Source of the DNA: Streptomyces glaucescens
Lineage (GTDB): Bacteria > Actinomycetota > Actinomycetes > Streptomycetales > Streptomycetaceae
Assembly: GCF_000761215.1 (NCBI RefSeq)
Contig: NZ_CP009438.1
Location: 5,349,501-5,413,500 of the forward strand
Direction: 5' to 3'
DNA length: 64,000 bases
Program-made: the position numbers and the translations under genes
Notes under the pieces: generated by a model
Told to the model about the DNA's origin: nothing
Databases searched by the model: none
The model's input: the letters and a program-made list of their open reading frames with translations, nothing else
Shown: positions 41,230 to 49,329 of the stretch, one piece after another
Position numbering within the stretch: the first letter of the stretch is position 1
Layout: each line of letters opens with the position of its first letter

Positions 41230-42938
41230 GCCGCCCCGGAGGCCACCCCGCCGAGGCCCGCCGCCTCACCCCGTACGAGTACGCCGCCACCCACGGCCCC
41301 CGCGCCGGCGACCGCATCCGGCTGGGCGACTCCGGGCTGACCGTCGAGGTCGAGTCCGACTCCCAGCGCCACGGCGACGAGTTCCTGGCCGGATTCGGCA
41401 AGACCGCCCGGGACGGACTGCACCTGAAGGCCGCCGCCGTCCGCGACACCTGCGACGTCGTGATCAGCAACGTCGTCGTGATCGACGCGGTGCAGGGCGT
41501 CCGCAAGGTGTCGATCGGCATCCGCGAGGGGCGGATCTGCGCCATCGGCCGGGCCGGCAACCCCGACACGCTCGACGGCGTGGACGTCGTCGTCGGCACC
41601 GGCACCTCGATCGTCTCCGGCGAAGGGCTGATCGCCACCGCCGGAGCCGTCGACACCCATGTGCACCTGCTGTCGCCGCGCGTCATGGAGGCGTCCCTCG
41701 CCTCCGGCGTCACCACGATCATCGGCCAGGAGTTCGGGCCGGTGTGGGGCGTGGGCGTCAACTCGCCCTGGGCGCTGAAGCACGCGTTCGGCGCGTTCGA
41801 CGCCTGGCCGGTCAACATCGGCTTCCTGGGCCGCGGTTCGTCCTCCCACCGGGCACCGCTGATCGAGGCGCTGGCCGAGGGCGGCGCCTGCGGCTTCAAG
41901 GTGCACGAGGACATGGGCGCCCACACCCGCGCCCTGGACACCGCGCTGCGCGTCGCCGAGGAGCACGACGTGCAGGTCGCCCTGCACAGCGACGGCCTGA
42001 ACGAGTGCCTGTCCGTCGAGGACACCCTCCGCGTCCTGGAGGGCCGTACGATCCACGCCTTCCACATCGAGGGCTGCGGCGGCGGACACGTGCCCAACGT
42101 GCTGAAGATGGCGGGCGTGCCGAACGTCATCGGCTCCTCCACCAACCCCACCCTGCCGTTCGGCCGGGACGCGGTCGCCGAGCACTACGGCATGATCGTC
42201 TCCGTCCACGACCTCAAGACCGACCTGCCCGGCGACGCCGCCATGGCCCGCGACCGCATCCGCGCCGGGACCATGGGAGCCGAGGACGTCCTGCACGACC
42301 TGGGCGCGATCGGCATCACCTCGTCGGACGCGCAGGGCATGGGCCGCGCGGGCGAGACCGTCCGCCGCACCTTCGCCATGGCCGGGAAGATGAAGGCCGA
42401 ACTCGGCGCCCCGGACACCGGCCACGACAACGAACGCGTGCTGCGCTACATGGCCAAGCTGACCATCAACCCGGCCATCGCGCACGGCCTGGCCCACGAG
42501 GTCGGCTCCATCGAGACCGGCAAGCTCGCCGACATCGTGCTGTGGCGGCCGGAGTACTTCGGCGCCAAGCCGCAGCTCGTGCTCAAGGCGGGATTCCCCG
42601 CCTACGGTGTGGTCGGCGACCCCAACGCCGCCACCGACACCTGCGAACCCCTCGTGCTGGGCCCGCAGTTCGGCGCGCACGGCGCCACCCCCGCCGACAT
42701 CTCCGTCGCCTTCGTCGCCCGGGCCGCCCTCGACCAGGGCGGCGACACCATGCCCACCCGCCGCCGCCGGGTCGCCGTGCGCGGCACCCGCGGCATCGGA
42801 CCGGCCGACCTGCGCCTGAACTCCCGTACCGGCGCCGTCGACGTCGACCAGCGCACGGGCCTGGTGACGCTGGACGGGGAGCCGCTGCGCTCCCGGCCCG
42901 CCGACTCGGTCTCCCTCAACCGCCTCTACTTCCTCTGA
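41226..42938 (+). CDS. ureC: divergent urease alpha subunit / urease-like amidohydrolase
   Basis: The 570-residue protein is full-length UreC. All dinickel ligands are present: His145 and His147 (DTHVH), the carbamylated Lys225 (GFKVHED), His254 (ALHSD), His280 (AFHIEG) and Asp368 (TSSDAQ); His227 is also kept. Two catalytic surroundings differ from canonical ureases. The mobile flap VCHHL reads SVHDL, so the flap Cys is Val327 and the second His is Asp329, while the acid His328 stays. The substrate loop after SGVTT reads GQEFGPVWGVGVNSP instead of the usual GGGTGPAAGTHATT-type loop. The substrate may therefore not be urea. It is coupled to ureAB and followed 17 bases later by agmatine deiminase. 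Confidence 0.9.
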   Translation: MSRPGGHPAEARRLTPYEYAATHGPRAGDRIRLGDSGLTVEVESDSQRHGDEFLAGFGKTARDGLHLKAAAVRDTCDVVISNVVVIDAVQGVRKVSIGIREGRICAIGRAGNPDTLDGVDVVVGTGTSIVSGEGLIATAGAVDTHVHLLSPRVMEASLASGVTTIIGQEFGPVWGVGVNSPWALKHAFGAFDAWPVNIGFLGRGSSSHRAPLIEALAEGGACGFKVHEDMGAHTRALDTALRVAEEHDVQVALHSDGLNECLSVEDTLRVLEGRTIHAFHIEGCGGGHVPNVLKMAGVPNVIGSSTNPTLPFGRDAVAEHYGMIVSVHDLKTDLPGDAAMARDRIRAGTMGAEDVLHDLGAIGITSSDAQGMGRAGETVRRTFAMAGKMKAELGAPDTGHDNERVLRYMAKLTINPAIAHGLAHEVGSIETGKLADIVLWRPEYFGAKPQLVLKAGFPAYGVVGDPNAATDTCEPLVLGPQFGAHGATPADISVAFVARAALDQGGDTMPTRRRRVAVRGTRGIGPADLRLNSRTGAVDVDQRTGLVTLDGEPLRSRPADSVSLNRLYFL

Positions 42939-42955
42939 TCCCGCTAGGACTCCCG

Positions 42956-43978
42956 ATGACCTTCCGCATGCCCCCCGAATGGGCCCCGCACGAGCGCACC
43001 TGGATGGCCTGGCCCGGCCCCAACCCGACCTTCGCCACCGACGGGGAGCTGGCCGAGGCGCGCGCCGCCTGGGCGTCCGTGGCCCGCGCGGTGCGCCGCT
43101 TCGAGCCGGTGACGATGGTGCACGGGCCCGGCCAGGGCGACCTCGCGCGCGAACTGCTCGGCCCGGACGTCGACCTGGTGGAGTGCGAACTGGACGACGC
43201 GTGGATGCGCGACATCGGCCCCACCTTCGTGACCGACGAGGAAGGCCGGCTCGCGGCCGTGGACTGGGTGTTCAACGGCTGGGGCGCGCAGGACTGGGCC
43301 CGCTGGGAGCACGACTCCAAGATCGCCCGGCATGTCGCGGACCTCGCCGGGGTCCCGGTGCTGAGCAGCACCCTCGTCAACGAGGGCGGCGCGATCCACG
43401 TCGACGGCGAGGGCACCGTCCTGCTGACCGAGACCGTCCAGCTCGGCTCCGGGCGCAACCCCGGCTGGACCCGCGAGCAGGTCGAGGCGGAGATCCACGC
43501 CAGGCTCGGCACCACCAAGGCGATCTGGCTCCCGCACGGCCTGGCCGGCGACTACGGCGTGTACGGCACCCAGGGCCACGTCGACATCGTCGCGGCCTTC
43601 GCACGGCCGGGCACCGTCGTCGTGCACAGCCAGCGCGACCCGGCCCACCCGGACCACGCGCGCTCCCGGACGTACCTGGAGATCCTGCGCGGCGAGACCG
43701 ACGCCCGGGGCCGCCCCCTGGAGGTCGTGGAGGTCCCCGCCCCGACCGTCCTCAGGGACGAGGAGGGCGACTGGGTCGACTACTCGTACATCAACCACTA
43801 CCTGTGCAACGGCGGCGTGGTGCTCTGCGGTTTCGGCGACCCGAACGACGAGATCGCGGCGGACATCTTCCGGCGCCTCTTCCCCGAGCGGACGGTGACC
43901 CTGGTGGACGCCCGGCCGATCTTCGCGGGCGGGGGCGGCATCCACTGCATCACCCAGCAGCAGCCGAGGACCCGGTGA
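42956..43978 (+). CDS. aguA: agmatine deiminase
   Basis: The 340-residue guanidino-modifying enzyme converts agmatine to N-carbamoylputrescine and ammonia. Signature parts are the MPPEWAPHERTWMAWP opening, DDAWMRDIGPTFV, DWVFNGWGAQ, NEGGAIHVDGEGTVLLTE, GTQGHVDIVAAFARPG, and the C-terminal nucleophile Cys331 in FAGGGGIHCITQQQP. ATG 42956 has TAGGA upstream. N-carbamoylputrescine amidase (AguB), the usual next enzyme, is not nearby. The upstream neighbours are urease-like proteins that act on ureido or urea groups, so a joint pathway is possible. Confidence 0.93.
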   Translation: MTFRMPPEWAPHERTWMAWPGPNPTFATDGELAEARAAWASVARAVRRFEPVTMVHGPGQGDLARELLGPDVDLVECELDDAWMRDIGPTFVTDEEGRLAAVDWVFNGWGAQDWARWEHDSKIARHVADLAGVPVLSSTLVNEGGAIHVDGEGTVLLTETVQLGSGRNPGWTREQVEAEIHARLGTTKAIWLPHGLAGDYGVYGTQGHVDIVAAFARPGTVVVHSQRDPAHPDHARSRTYLEILRGETDARGRPLEVVEVPAPTVLRDEEGDWVDYSYINHYLCNGGVVLCGFGDPNDEIAADIFRRLFPERTVTLVDARPIFAGGGGIHCITQQQPRTR

Positions 43979-44004
43979 CGACCCGCGTCGGGTAGAACAT
44001 ACGG

Positions 44005-44502
44005 GTGAACGTCCTGGTCTGCGCGGCATGCGGCCGCCCCCTCACCGAGCCGGTGCGGCCGCTGCCCGAGCTGCCCGAGCGCCCGGCCTGCGACGGCCTG
44101 CCGGACGCCGACGGGTCGCGGCACGCCCCGTCGACCGTGCCGCGCGGCACGTACGCGGTGGACCCGGAGCCGTCCGGGGCGCCGTTCGTGCCGCACCCCG
44201 ACCCCCAGTGGTTCGGGAGCGCCGTCCCCGGGGTCTGCGTGCTGGACCCCGACGGGCCGGGCTGCCTGATGTCCGCCGGGCCGCGCGGCACCCTGGTCGT
44301 CCACCCCGAGGACACCCGCGACCACCTCCTGAGCCACCCCGGTGTCCATGAGATGGGATGCTGCGGAAGGCCGGGGCGTGAAGGGCCGAACGAGGTGTGC
44401 GGCGGCTGCGGCATCCCCGTGGCCACCGAGTTCAGCGAGTGCTCGGGCCCGTACGAGACGCACTTCCTGCCCGGCGCCGTCCGGGTCGAGGCCGCCCCGT
44501 GA
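44005..44502 (+). CDS. Cys-rich protein of unknown function
   Basis: The 165-residue protein has metal-site-like cysteine pairs: CAAC at the N-terminus (VLVCAACGRPL), CLM in the middle, CC in GCCGRPG and CGGC in VCGGCGIPVA near the C-terminus. This suggests a split zinc ribbon. The middle is Pro/Asp-rich with HPDPQWFGSAVPG and RGTLVVHPEDTRDHLLSHPGV. GTG 44005 follows aguA by 26 bases, and the stop overlaps the TetR start (GTGA). Being part of the urease-like operon, it could be a metal-handling factor or just a conserved Streptomyces protein; nothing in the sequence settles this. Confidence 0.75.
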   Translation: MNVLVCAACGRPLTEPVRPLPELPERPACDGLPDADGSRHAPSTVPRGTYAVDPEPSGAPFVPHPDPQWFGSAVPGVCVLDPDGPGCLMSAGPRGTLVVHPEDTRDHLLSHPGVHEMGCCGRPGREGPNEVCGGCGIPVATEFSECSGPYETHFLPGAVRVEAAP

Positions 44503-45143
44503 GCACCCGCCGCCGCACCCCGGCACCGCCCCGCGAGGAACTGCTCGCCGCGGCCATGGAGATGATCGCCGAGCGCGGTCTGGAGAAACTGACCATGGCC
44601 GCGCTCGGCCGCGAGGTCGGGATGAGCAGCGGCCACCTGCTGTACTACTTCCGCACCAAGGACGAACTGCTGCTGCAGACCCTGGAGTGGAGCGAGGGCC
44701 GCCTCGGCGCCGAACGCGGCCGGCTGCTCGCCCGGCCGGTACCGGCCCGCGCCCGCCTCGACGCGTACGTGGACCTGTACGTCCCCGACGGCCACCGCGA
44801 CCCGCACTGGACGCTCTGGCTGGAGGTCTGGAACCGCTCGCAGAACGCCGACGACGACGCCCGCGACCGGCAGGCCGCCATCGAGGGCGCCTGGCACCGC
44901 GACCTGGTGGCCCTGCTCGCGGAAGGCGTCTCGCGCGGCGAGTTCCGCCGCGTCGACCCCGACCGCTTCGCGGCCCGGCTGCGGGCGCTGCTCGACGGCT
45001 TCTCCATCCACGTCGCCATCGGGCTGCGCGGCACCGACCGGGCACAGGTCCTCGGCCACGTGCGCGAGTTCCTCGACCAGAACCTCCTCGCGGACGGCCG
45101 AACCCGGCCCGGGTCGTCCGCGGACCCCGACTGCGACGCGTGA
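44499..45143 (+). CDS. TetR-family transcriptional regulator
   Basis: The 214-residue protein has the N-terminal TetR helix-turn-helix (REELLAAAMEMIAERGLEKLTMAALGREVGMSSGHLLYYFRTKDELL). The ligand domain contains WTLWLEVWNRSQNADDDARDRQAAIEGAW, similar to the BetI/polyamine-responsive type. GTG 44499 overlaps the upstream stop by four bases, so it is the last gene of the ureAB-ureC-aguA-orf-tetR operon. The 27-nt palindrome before ureAB is its most likely operator. The C-terminal tail (DGRTRPGSSADPDCDA) is unstructured. The ligand is unknown; agmatine, a polyamine or a ureido compound would fit the context. Confidence 0.88.
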   Translation: MSTRRRTPAPPREELLAAAMEMIAERGLEKLTMAALGREVGMSSGHLLYYFRTKDELLLQTLEWSEGRLGAERGRLLARPVPARARLDAYVDLYVPDGHRDPHWTLWLEVWNRSQNADDDARDRQAAIEGAWHRDLVALLAEGVSRGEFRRVDPDRFAARLRALLDGFSIHVAIGLRGTDRAQVLGHVREFLDQNLLADGRTRPGSSADPDCDA

Positions 45144-45170
45144 TCACGGGCTCGCATACTGAGACACCCG

Positions 45171-45199
45171 TGAGCACGCGGGCGCGGCTGTGCCAGACT
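45171..45199 (+). promoter_or_regulatory. possible promoter for a leaderless cimA leader
   Basis: CAGACT (45194-45199) resembles a Streptomyces -10 and TGAGCA (45171-45176) is a weak -35, with 17-base spacing. Transcription would then start about 45206, exactly at the GTG of the leader peptide. The -35 matches the consensus at only three of six positions. Confidence 0.35.
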
Positions 45200-45205
45200 G
45201 CCCCC

Positions 45206-45256
45206 GTGCTCTCGTTCGCCATGATTATTGGCAGCAGGCGCGCCGGTCCGCAGTGA
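45206..45256 (+). CDS. cimA leader peptide MLSFAMIIGSRRAGPQ
   Basis: This 16-codon ORF (or 11 codons from ATG 45221) has adjacent Ile codons ATT ATT, very rare here. It is followed 52 bases later by an intrinsic terminator and then cimA. No ribosome-binding site precedes either start, and a possible promoter places the mRNA 5' end at the GTG, so leaderless translation is likely. Ile codons fit control of citramalate synthase, whose product leads to isoleucine. Confidence 0.7.
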   Translation: MLSFAMIIGSRRAGPQ

Positions 45257-45308
45257 CCGCCTCGTACGACCCGGTACGGGCGGACACCGTCGTCCTCGAC
45301 CCGCGCGC

Positions 45309-45340
45309 AGACCTCTCGCACCCGCGAGAGGTTTTTCGTT
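45309..45340 (+). terminator. cimA attenuator terminator
   Basis: The perfect 9-bp stem ACCTCTCGC/GCGAGAGGT has an ACCC loop and is followed by TTTT-CG-TTTT. It ends about 105 bases before cimA. The 45144-45445 interval consists of this attenuator, the leader peptide and the presumed promoter. Confidence 0.88.
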
Positions 45341-45445
45341 TTCCCGGCCCACCCGCAGCCGGGAGGAGAGCGCGAGGGATCATAGAAGGACGGTGGAGCC
45401 GGTCATTCCGGTAGACCGAGATCCAACACAGGAGCCTTCACGACC

Positions 45446-47050
45446 ATGACGGAAACCAGCGAGCTCGACGACTCGTTCCACGTCTTCGACACCACCCTGC
45501 GCGACGGCGCCCAGCGCGAGGGCATCAACCTCACGGTCGCGGACAAGCTGGCCATCGCACGGCACCTGGACGAGTTCGGCGTGGGCTTCATCGAGGGCGG
45601 CTGGCCCGGCGCCAACCCGCGGGACACCGAGTTCTTCGCCCGGGCCCAGCAGGAGATCGACTTCCGGCACGCCCAGCTCGTCGCCTTCGGCTCCACCCGC
45701 CGGGCCGGCACCACCGCCGCCGAGGACCCGCAGGTCAAGGCGCTCCTCGACGCCGGCGCCCCGGTGATCACCCTGGTCGCGAAGTCCCATGACCGGCACG
45801 TCGAACTGGCCCTGCGCACCACGCTCGACGAGAACCTGGAGATGGTCCGCGACACCGTCGCCCACCTCAAGGCCCAGGGCCGCCGCGTCTTCGTCGACTG
45901 CGAGCACTTCTTCGACGGGTACCGGGCGAACCCCGAGTACGCCAAGTCGGTCGTCCGCGCGGCGTCCCAGGCCGGCGCCGACGTCGTCGTCCTGTGCGAC
46001 ACCAACGGCGGCATGCTCCCCGCCCAGATCCAGGCAGTCGTCGCCACCGTCCTCGCCGACACCGGCGCCCGGCTCGGCATCCACGCCCAGGACGACACCG
46101 GCTGCGCCGTCGCCAACACCCTCGCCGCCGTCGACGCGGGCGCCACCCACGTCCAGTGCACCGCCAACGGCTACGGCGAGCGCGTCGGCAACGCCAACCT
46201 GTTCCCCGTCGTGGCCGCGCTGGAGCTGAAGTACGGCAAGCGGGTGCTGCCCGAGGGCAAGCTGCGCGAGATGACCCGGATCTCGCACGCCATCGCCGAG
46301 GTCGTCAACCTCACCCCGTCCACGCACCAGCCCTACGTCGGGCTCTCCGCGTTCGCGCACAAGGCGGGCCTGCACGCCTCCGCCATCAAGGTCGACCCCG
46401 ACCTCTACCAGCACATCGACCCCGAGCAGGTCGGCAACACCATGCGGATGCTGGTCTCCGACATGGCGGGCCGGGCGTCGGTGGAGCTGAAGGGCAAGGA
46501 GCTCGGCATCGACCTCGGCGGCGACCGCGAACTGGTCGGCCGGGTCGTGGAACGCGTCAAGGAACGCGAACTGAAGGGCTACACCTACGAGGCCGCGGAC
46601 GCCTCCTTCGAACTCCTGCTGCGCACCGAGGTCCAGGGCAAGCCGCTGCGCTACTTCGAGGTCGAGTCCTGGCGGGCCATCGTCGAGGACCGCCCCGACG
46701 GCACCCACGCCAACGAGGCCACCGTCAAGCTGTGGGCCAAGGGCGAGCGGATCGTCGCCACCGCGGAGGGCAACGGCCCGGTCAACGCCCTCGACCGGGC
46801 CCTGCGCGTCGCCCTGGAGAAGATCTACCCGCAGCTCGCCCAGCTGGAGCTGGTCGACTACAAGGTCCGCATCCTGGAGGGCAAGCACGGCACCCAGTCC
46901 ACGACCCGCGTCCTGATCTCCACCTCCGACGGCACCGGCGAGTGGTCCACGGTCGGCGTGGCGGAGAACGTCATCGCCGCGTCCTGGCAGGCGCTGGAGG
47001 ACGCGTACACGTACGGGCTGCTGCGCGCGGGGGTGCGGCCGGCGGAATAG
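45446..47050 (+). CDS. cimA: citramalate synthase
   Basis: The 534-residue LeuA/CimA-family enzyme condenses pyruvate with acetyl-CoA to (R)-citramalate, feeding 2-oxobutyrate and hence isoleucine. Family motifs are FDTTLRDGAQREGINLTVADK (metal and catalytic residues), EGGWPGANPRD, CDTNGGMLP, the HAQDDTGCAVANTLAAVDAGATHVQCT segment with metal-binding His residues, and NGYGERVGNANL. The C-terminal allosteric domain (about residues 400-534) is present. The length and the REGINLT variant point to CimA rather than LeuA or homocitrate synthase. ATG 45446 has AGGAGCC upstream. Expression is probably controlled by the Ile-codon leader/attenuator upstream. Confidence 0.93.
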   Translation: MTETSELDDSFHVFDTTLRDGAQREGINLTVADKLAIARHLDEFGVGFIEGGWPGANPRDTEFFARAQQEIDFRHAQLVAFGSTRRAGTTAAEDPQVKALLDAGAPVITLVAKSHDRHVELALRTTLDENLEMVRDTVAHLKAQGRRVFVDCEHFFDGYRANPEYAKSVVRAASQAGADVVVLCDTNGGMLPAQIQAVVATVLADTGARLGIHAQDDTGCAVANTLAAVDAGATHVQCTANGYGERVGNANLFPVVAALELKYGKRVLPEGKLREMTRISHAIAEVVNLTPSTHQPYVGLSAFAHKAGLHASAIKVDPDLYQHIDPEQVGNTMRMLVSDMAGRASVELKGKELGIDLGGDRELVGRVVERVKERELKGYTYEAADASFELLLRTEVQGKPLRYFEVESWRAIVEDRPDGTHANEATVKLWAKGERIVATAEGNGPVNALDRALRVALEKIYPQLAQLELVDYKVRILEGKHGTQSTTRVLISTSDGTGEWSTVGVAENVIAASWQALEDAYTYGLLRAGVRPAE

Positions 47051-47060
47051 CCGGGCCACC

Positions 47061-47118
47061 GGGCCCGCTCCCGGCGGGCGGCACCCGCACGGTGCGCACC
47101 GCGTGCGGGGGCGGGCCC
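47061..47118 (+). terminator. nested hairpins after cimA
   Basis: Outer arms GGGCCCGC/GCGGGCCC (47061-47068, 47111-47118) enclose CCCGCAC/GTGCGGG and a self-complementary GGTGCGCACC, ten bases after the cimA stop. Confidence 0.65.
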
Positions 47119-47221
47119 AACCGGCCGCGGCAGCGTGCCGCCCGCCGGGCCGCGGCCCTCGCCTCCCTCCGGCACCCAGGCTCTATATCCTTGTTTGCCC
47201 GATTCAGGTAGCTTCGATGAT

Positions 47222-48577
47222 ATGAGGGCCGCGAGGACGCGTACCGTGGTACGCCTGCTGATCGTGCCGGTCATCGCCGCACTGGCGGTGCTGTCGGCCG
47301 GTGCGCCCGGAGCGCACGCGGCCACCGACCTGACCCGGGTCGCCCAAGCCCTGCGGGAGAGCCCCGTCTACGTCGACCCGGCCGCCTCCGGCGCGCTGTC
47401 GGCGGCGGACGCCGAAGCGCTCGCGGACAAGATCGAGGACGCGGACAAGCCCGTCTTCATCGCCGTCCTCCCCGCCGACCAGCCGACCGCGAACCTGTTC
47501 CGCAACCTCCGCACCGAGACCGGCATCACCGGCCTCTACGGCGTGCTGCTCGGCGACCGCTTCGACGCGCGCGCCGACAGCACCGTGCTGAGCCGGCAGG
47601 GCGTGTCCAACCTGGTCACGGCCGTGCAGGACGCGGGCGACCCCAAGGCCCAGCTCAACGACTTCGTCGACGACGCCCTGCGCGGCGGCGTCGGCGGCAC
47701 CGCACCCGCCTCCTGGTCCGGCGGTGACACCGGTGTCTCCGCCACCGCGCTCGTCACCACCGGCGCGGTCCTCGCGGCGGGCGGCGCGGGCGCGTACGCC
47801 CTCGCCCGCCGCAACCGGCGTCGCCACCAGGCGGAGCAGCGGGCGGCCCTGGAGCAGCTGCGCGTGGTCGTCGACGAGGACATCACCGCGTACGGCGAGG
47901 AACTGGACCGCCTGGACTTCAGGCCCGGCGAACCCGGCGCCGACGACGCGATGCGCGCCGACTACGAGCACGCCCTGGACGCCTACGAGACGGCGAAGAC
48001 GCGGATGGCGGCCGCGCGCAGACCGGAGGACGTGCGGCCGGTCACCGAGGCGCTGGAGGACGGCCGCTTCGCCCTCGCCCGGCTCGCCGCCCGCCGGGAG
48101 GGCCGGCCGCTGCCGGAGCGCCGGCCGCCGTGCTTCTTCGACCCCCGGCACGGCCCGTCCGTCGCCGACGTCACCTGGACGCCGGAGGGCGGCGCCACCC
48201 GCGAGGTCCCGGTGTGCGCGGCCGACCGGGCACGGCTCGCCGACGGCCTCGACCCCATGATCCGGGAGGTCGACACCGGCTACGGCCGCCGCCCCTACTG
48301 GGACGCGGGGCCGGCCTACGGCCCGTGGGCGGGCGGCTACTTCGGCGGCGGCATCCTGCCCGGCCTGCTGATCGGCACCATGCTCGGCGGCATGATGGCC
48401 ACCCCGTCCTACGCGGCCGACTACGGCGCCGGCTACGACGGGTTCGAGGGCGGCGACGTCTCCGGCGCGGACTTCGACACCGGTGACTTCGGCGGTGACT
48501 TCGGCGGCGGCTTCGGGGGCGGTGACTTCGGCGGCGGCGGCTTCGGCGGGGGAGGGGACTTCGGCGGCGGCTTCTGA
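47222..48577 (+). CDS. secreted/membrane TPM-like protein with Gly-rich tail
   Basis: The 451-residue protein starts with a signal peptide (VVRLLIVPVIAALAVLSAGAPGAHA). A domain of about 150 residues resembles TPM/YgcG-like domains (VYVDPAASGALSAADAEALADKIEDADKPVFIAVLP...). One membrane helix follows (ATALVTTGAVLAAGGAGAYALARR), then a cytoplasmic coiled-coil-like segment. The tail is hydrophobic and very Gly-rich, with repeated GGDFGGG units and about 60 percent Gly at the end. TPM proteins act in photosystem or membrane-protein quality control elsewhere; the role here is unknown. ATG 47222 has AGGTAG ten bases upstream, after an AT-rich stretch that probably holds the promoter. Confidence 0.82.
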   Translation: MRAARTRTVVRLLIVPVIAALAVLSAGAPGAHAATDLTRVAQALRESPVYVDPAASGALSAADAEALADKIEDADKPVFIAVLPADQPTANLFRNLRTETGITGLYGVLLGDRFDARADSTVLSRQGVSNLVTAVQDAGDPKAQLNDFVDDALRGGVGGTAPASWSGGDTGVSATALVTTGAVLAAGGAGAYALARRNRRRHQAEQRAALEQLRVVVDEDITAYGEELDRLDFRPGEPGADDAMRADYEHALDAYETAKTRMAAARRPEDVRPVTEALEDGRFALARLAARREGRPLPERRPPCFFDPRHGPSVADVTWTPEGGATREVPVCAADRARLADGLDPMIREVDTGYGRRPYWDAGPAYGPWAGGYFGGGILPGLLIGTMLGGMMATPSYAADYGAGYDGFEGGDVSGADFDTGDFGGDFGGGFGGGDFGGGGFGGGGDFGGGF

Positions 48578-48599
48578 GCACCGGCGCACCCGGGCAGGG

Positions 48600-48690
48600 A
48601 CCGGTCCGCCCCGCCCCCCACGGCCGCTCGTCCCGCCCCGCACGGCCGGCCGCTCGTCCCGCCCCGCACGGCCGGCCGCTCGTCCCGCTC
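48600..48690. repeat. 26-bp tandem repeat, three copies
   Basis: CGCTCGTCCCGCCCCGCACGG-type units recur with CGCTCGTCCC at 48625, 48651 and 48677 (period 26); each later copy carries a CGGCCGGCCG palindrome. It lies between two convergent genes, ends within seven bases of the next gene's stop, and may double as a terminator. Confidence 0.85.
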
Positions 48691-48696
48691 AGCCGT

Positions 48697-49197
48697 TCAC
48701 GCGTGGTCCGGCAGCCCGAGCCAGTCCTCCCAGGACAGGTCCCGTCCGATGAACCGCGGTGCCCGGAACGGCCAGTCCCGCGTGATCCAGCGCGGCACGA
48801 ACGCGTCCAGCGCCCGTTCCAGCGGGCCGCCGGCCTCCTCGTCCACCACCCACCAGGAGATCTCCGCGTCGGCGCCCTGCTTCTCCGGCGGGTCGATGTA
48901 GACGCAGCCGCGCAGGGCGGCGCGGTCCGGGCTCTCCACGGTGTAGTTGAACGACTGGTGGGCCTCGATCTCGGCGGCGTGCCGCTCCAGGTCCGCGAGG
49001 TTCGCCTCGTACGACATGGTGGCCGGCGGCCAGCCCCAGGCGGGGCCGAAGGTCGACCACAGCCGCTCCCGCGAGCCCATCACGGCCGGGTAGTCGAGCG
49101 GGGCGTCCGCACCGCTGATCGGCCGCAGCCGATGGCCCCCGCCGCCGGGTATCTCGACGTGCTGGGGATGGACGAAGTCGTCAGGCAGCCAGGTCAT
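48697..49197 (-). CDS. GNAT-like N-acetyltransferase family protein
   Basis: The 166-residue protein opens MTWLPDDFVHPQHVEIPGGGGHRLRPISGADAPLDYPAVMGSRERL. It ends with an EISWWVVDEEAGGPLERALDAFVPRWITRDWPF segment. It resembles GNAT-related proteins found in actinobacteria, with FNYTVESPDRAALRGCVYIDPP as the central strands, but the acetyl-CoA R/QxxGxG/A loop is not clear, so catalytic activity is uncertain. ATG 49197 is chosen by the conserved-looking start. It is divergent from the YdeI-like gene, sharing a 132-base region. Confidence 0.72.
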   Translation of the reverse strand: MTWLPDDFVHPQHVEIPGGGGHRLRPISGADAPLDYPAVMGSRERLWSTFGPAWGWPPATMSYEANLADLERHAAEIEAHQSFNYTVESPDRAALRGCVYIDPPEKQGADAEISWWVVDEEAGGPLERALDAFVPRWITRDWPFRAPRFIGRDLSWEDWLGLPDHA

Positions 49198-49289
49198 GCC
49201 GGTGAGCCAACCACGCGGCCCGCCCACCGCGCACGGCAATTGGCCGCTCTGCCGGCGCTCGCGTACGCCGCTCGCCGCATGGCGGCCCC

Positions 49290-49319
49290 TAGGACGGCAC
49301 CTGTCCTACAGCCGTCCTA
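49290..49319. promoter_or_regulatory. inverted repeat operator candidate before YdeI-like gene
   Basis: TAGGACGGC (49290-49298) and GCCGTCCTA (49311-49319) are perfect 9-bp arms, with a further GTCCTA at 49303-49308 between them. The repeat ends ten bases before the ATG at 49330, so it probably overlaps the promoter. Confidence 0.55.
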
Positions 49320-49329
49320 CGCTGCGTGT

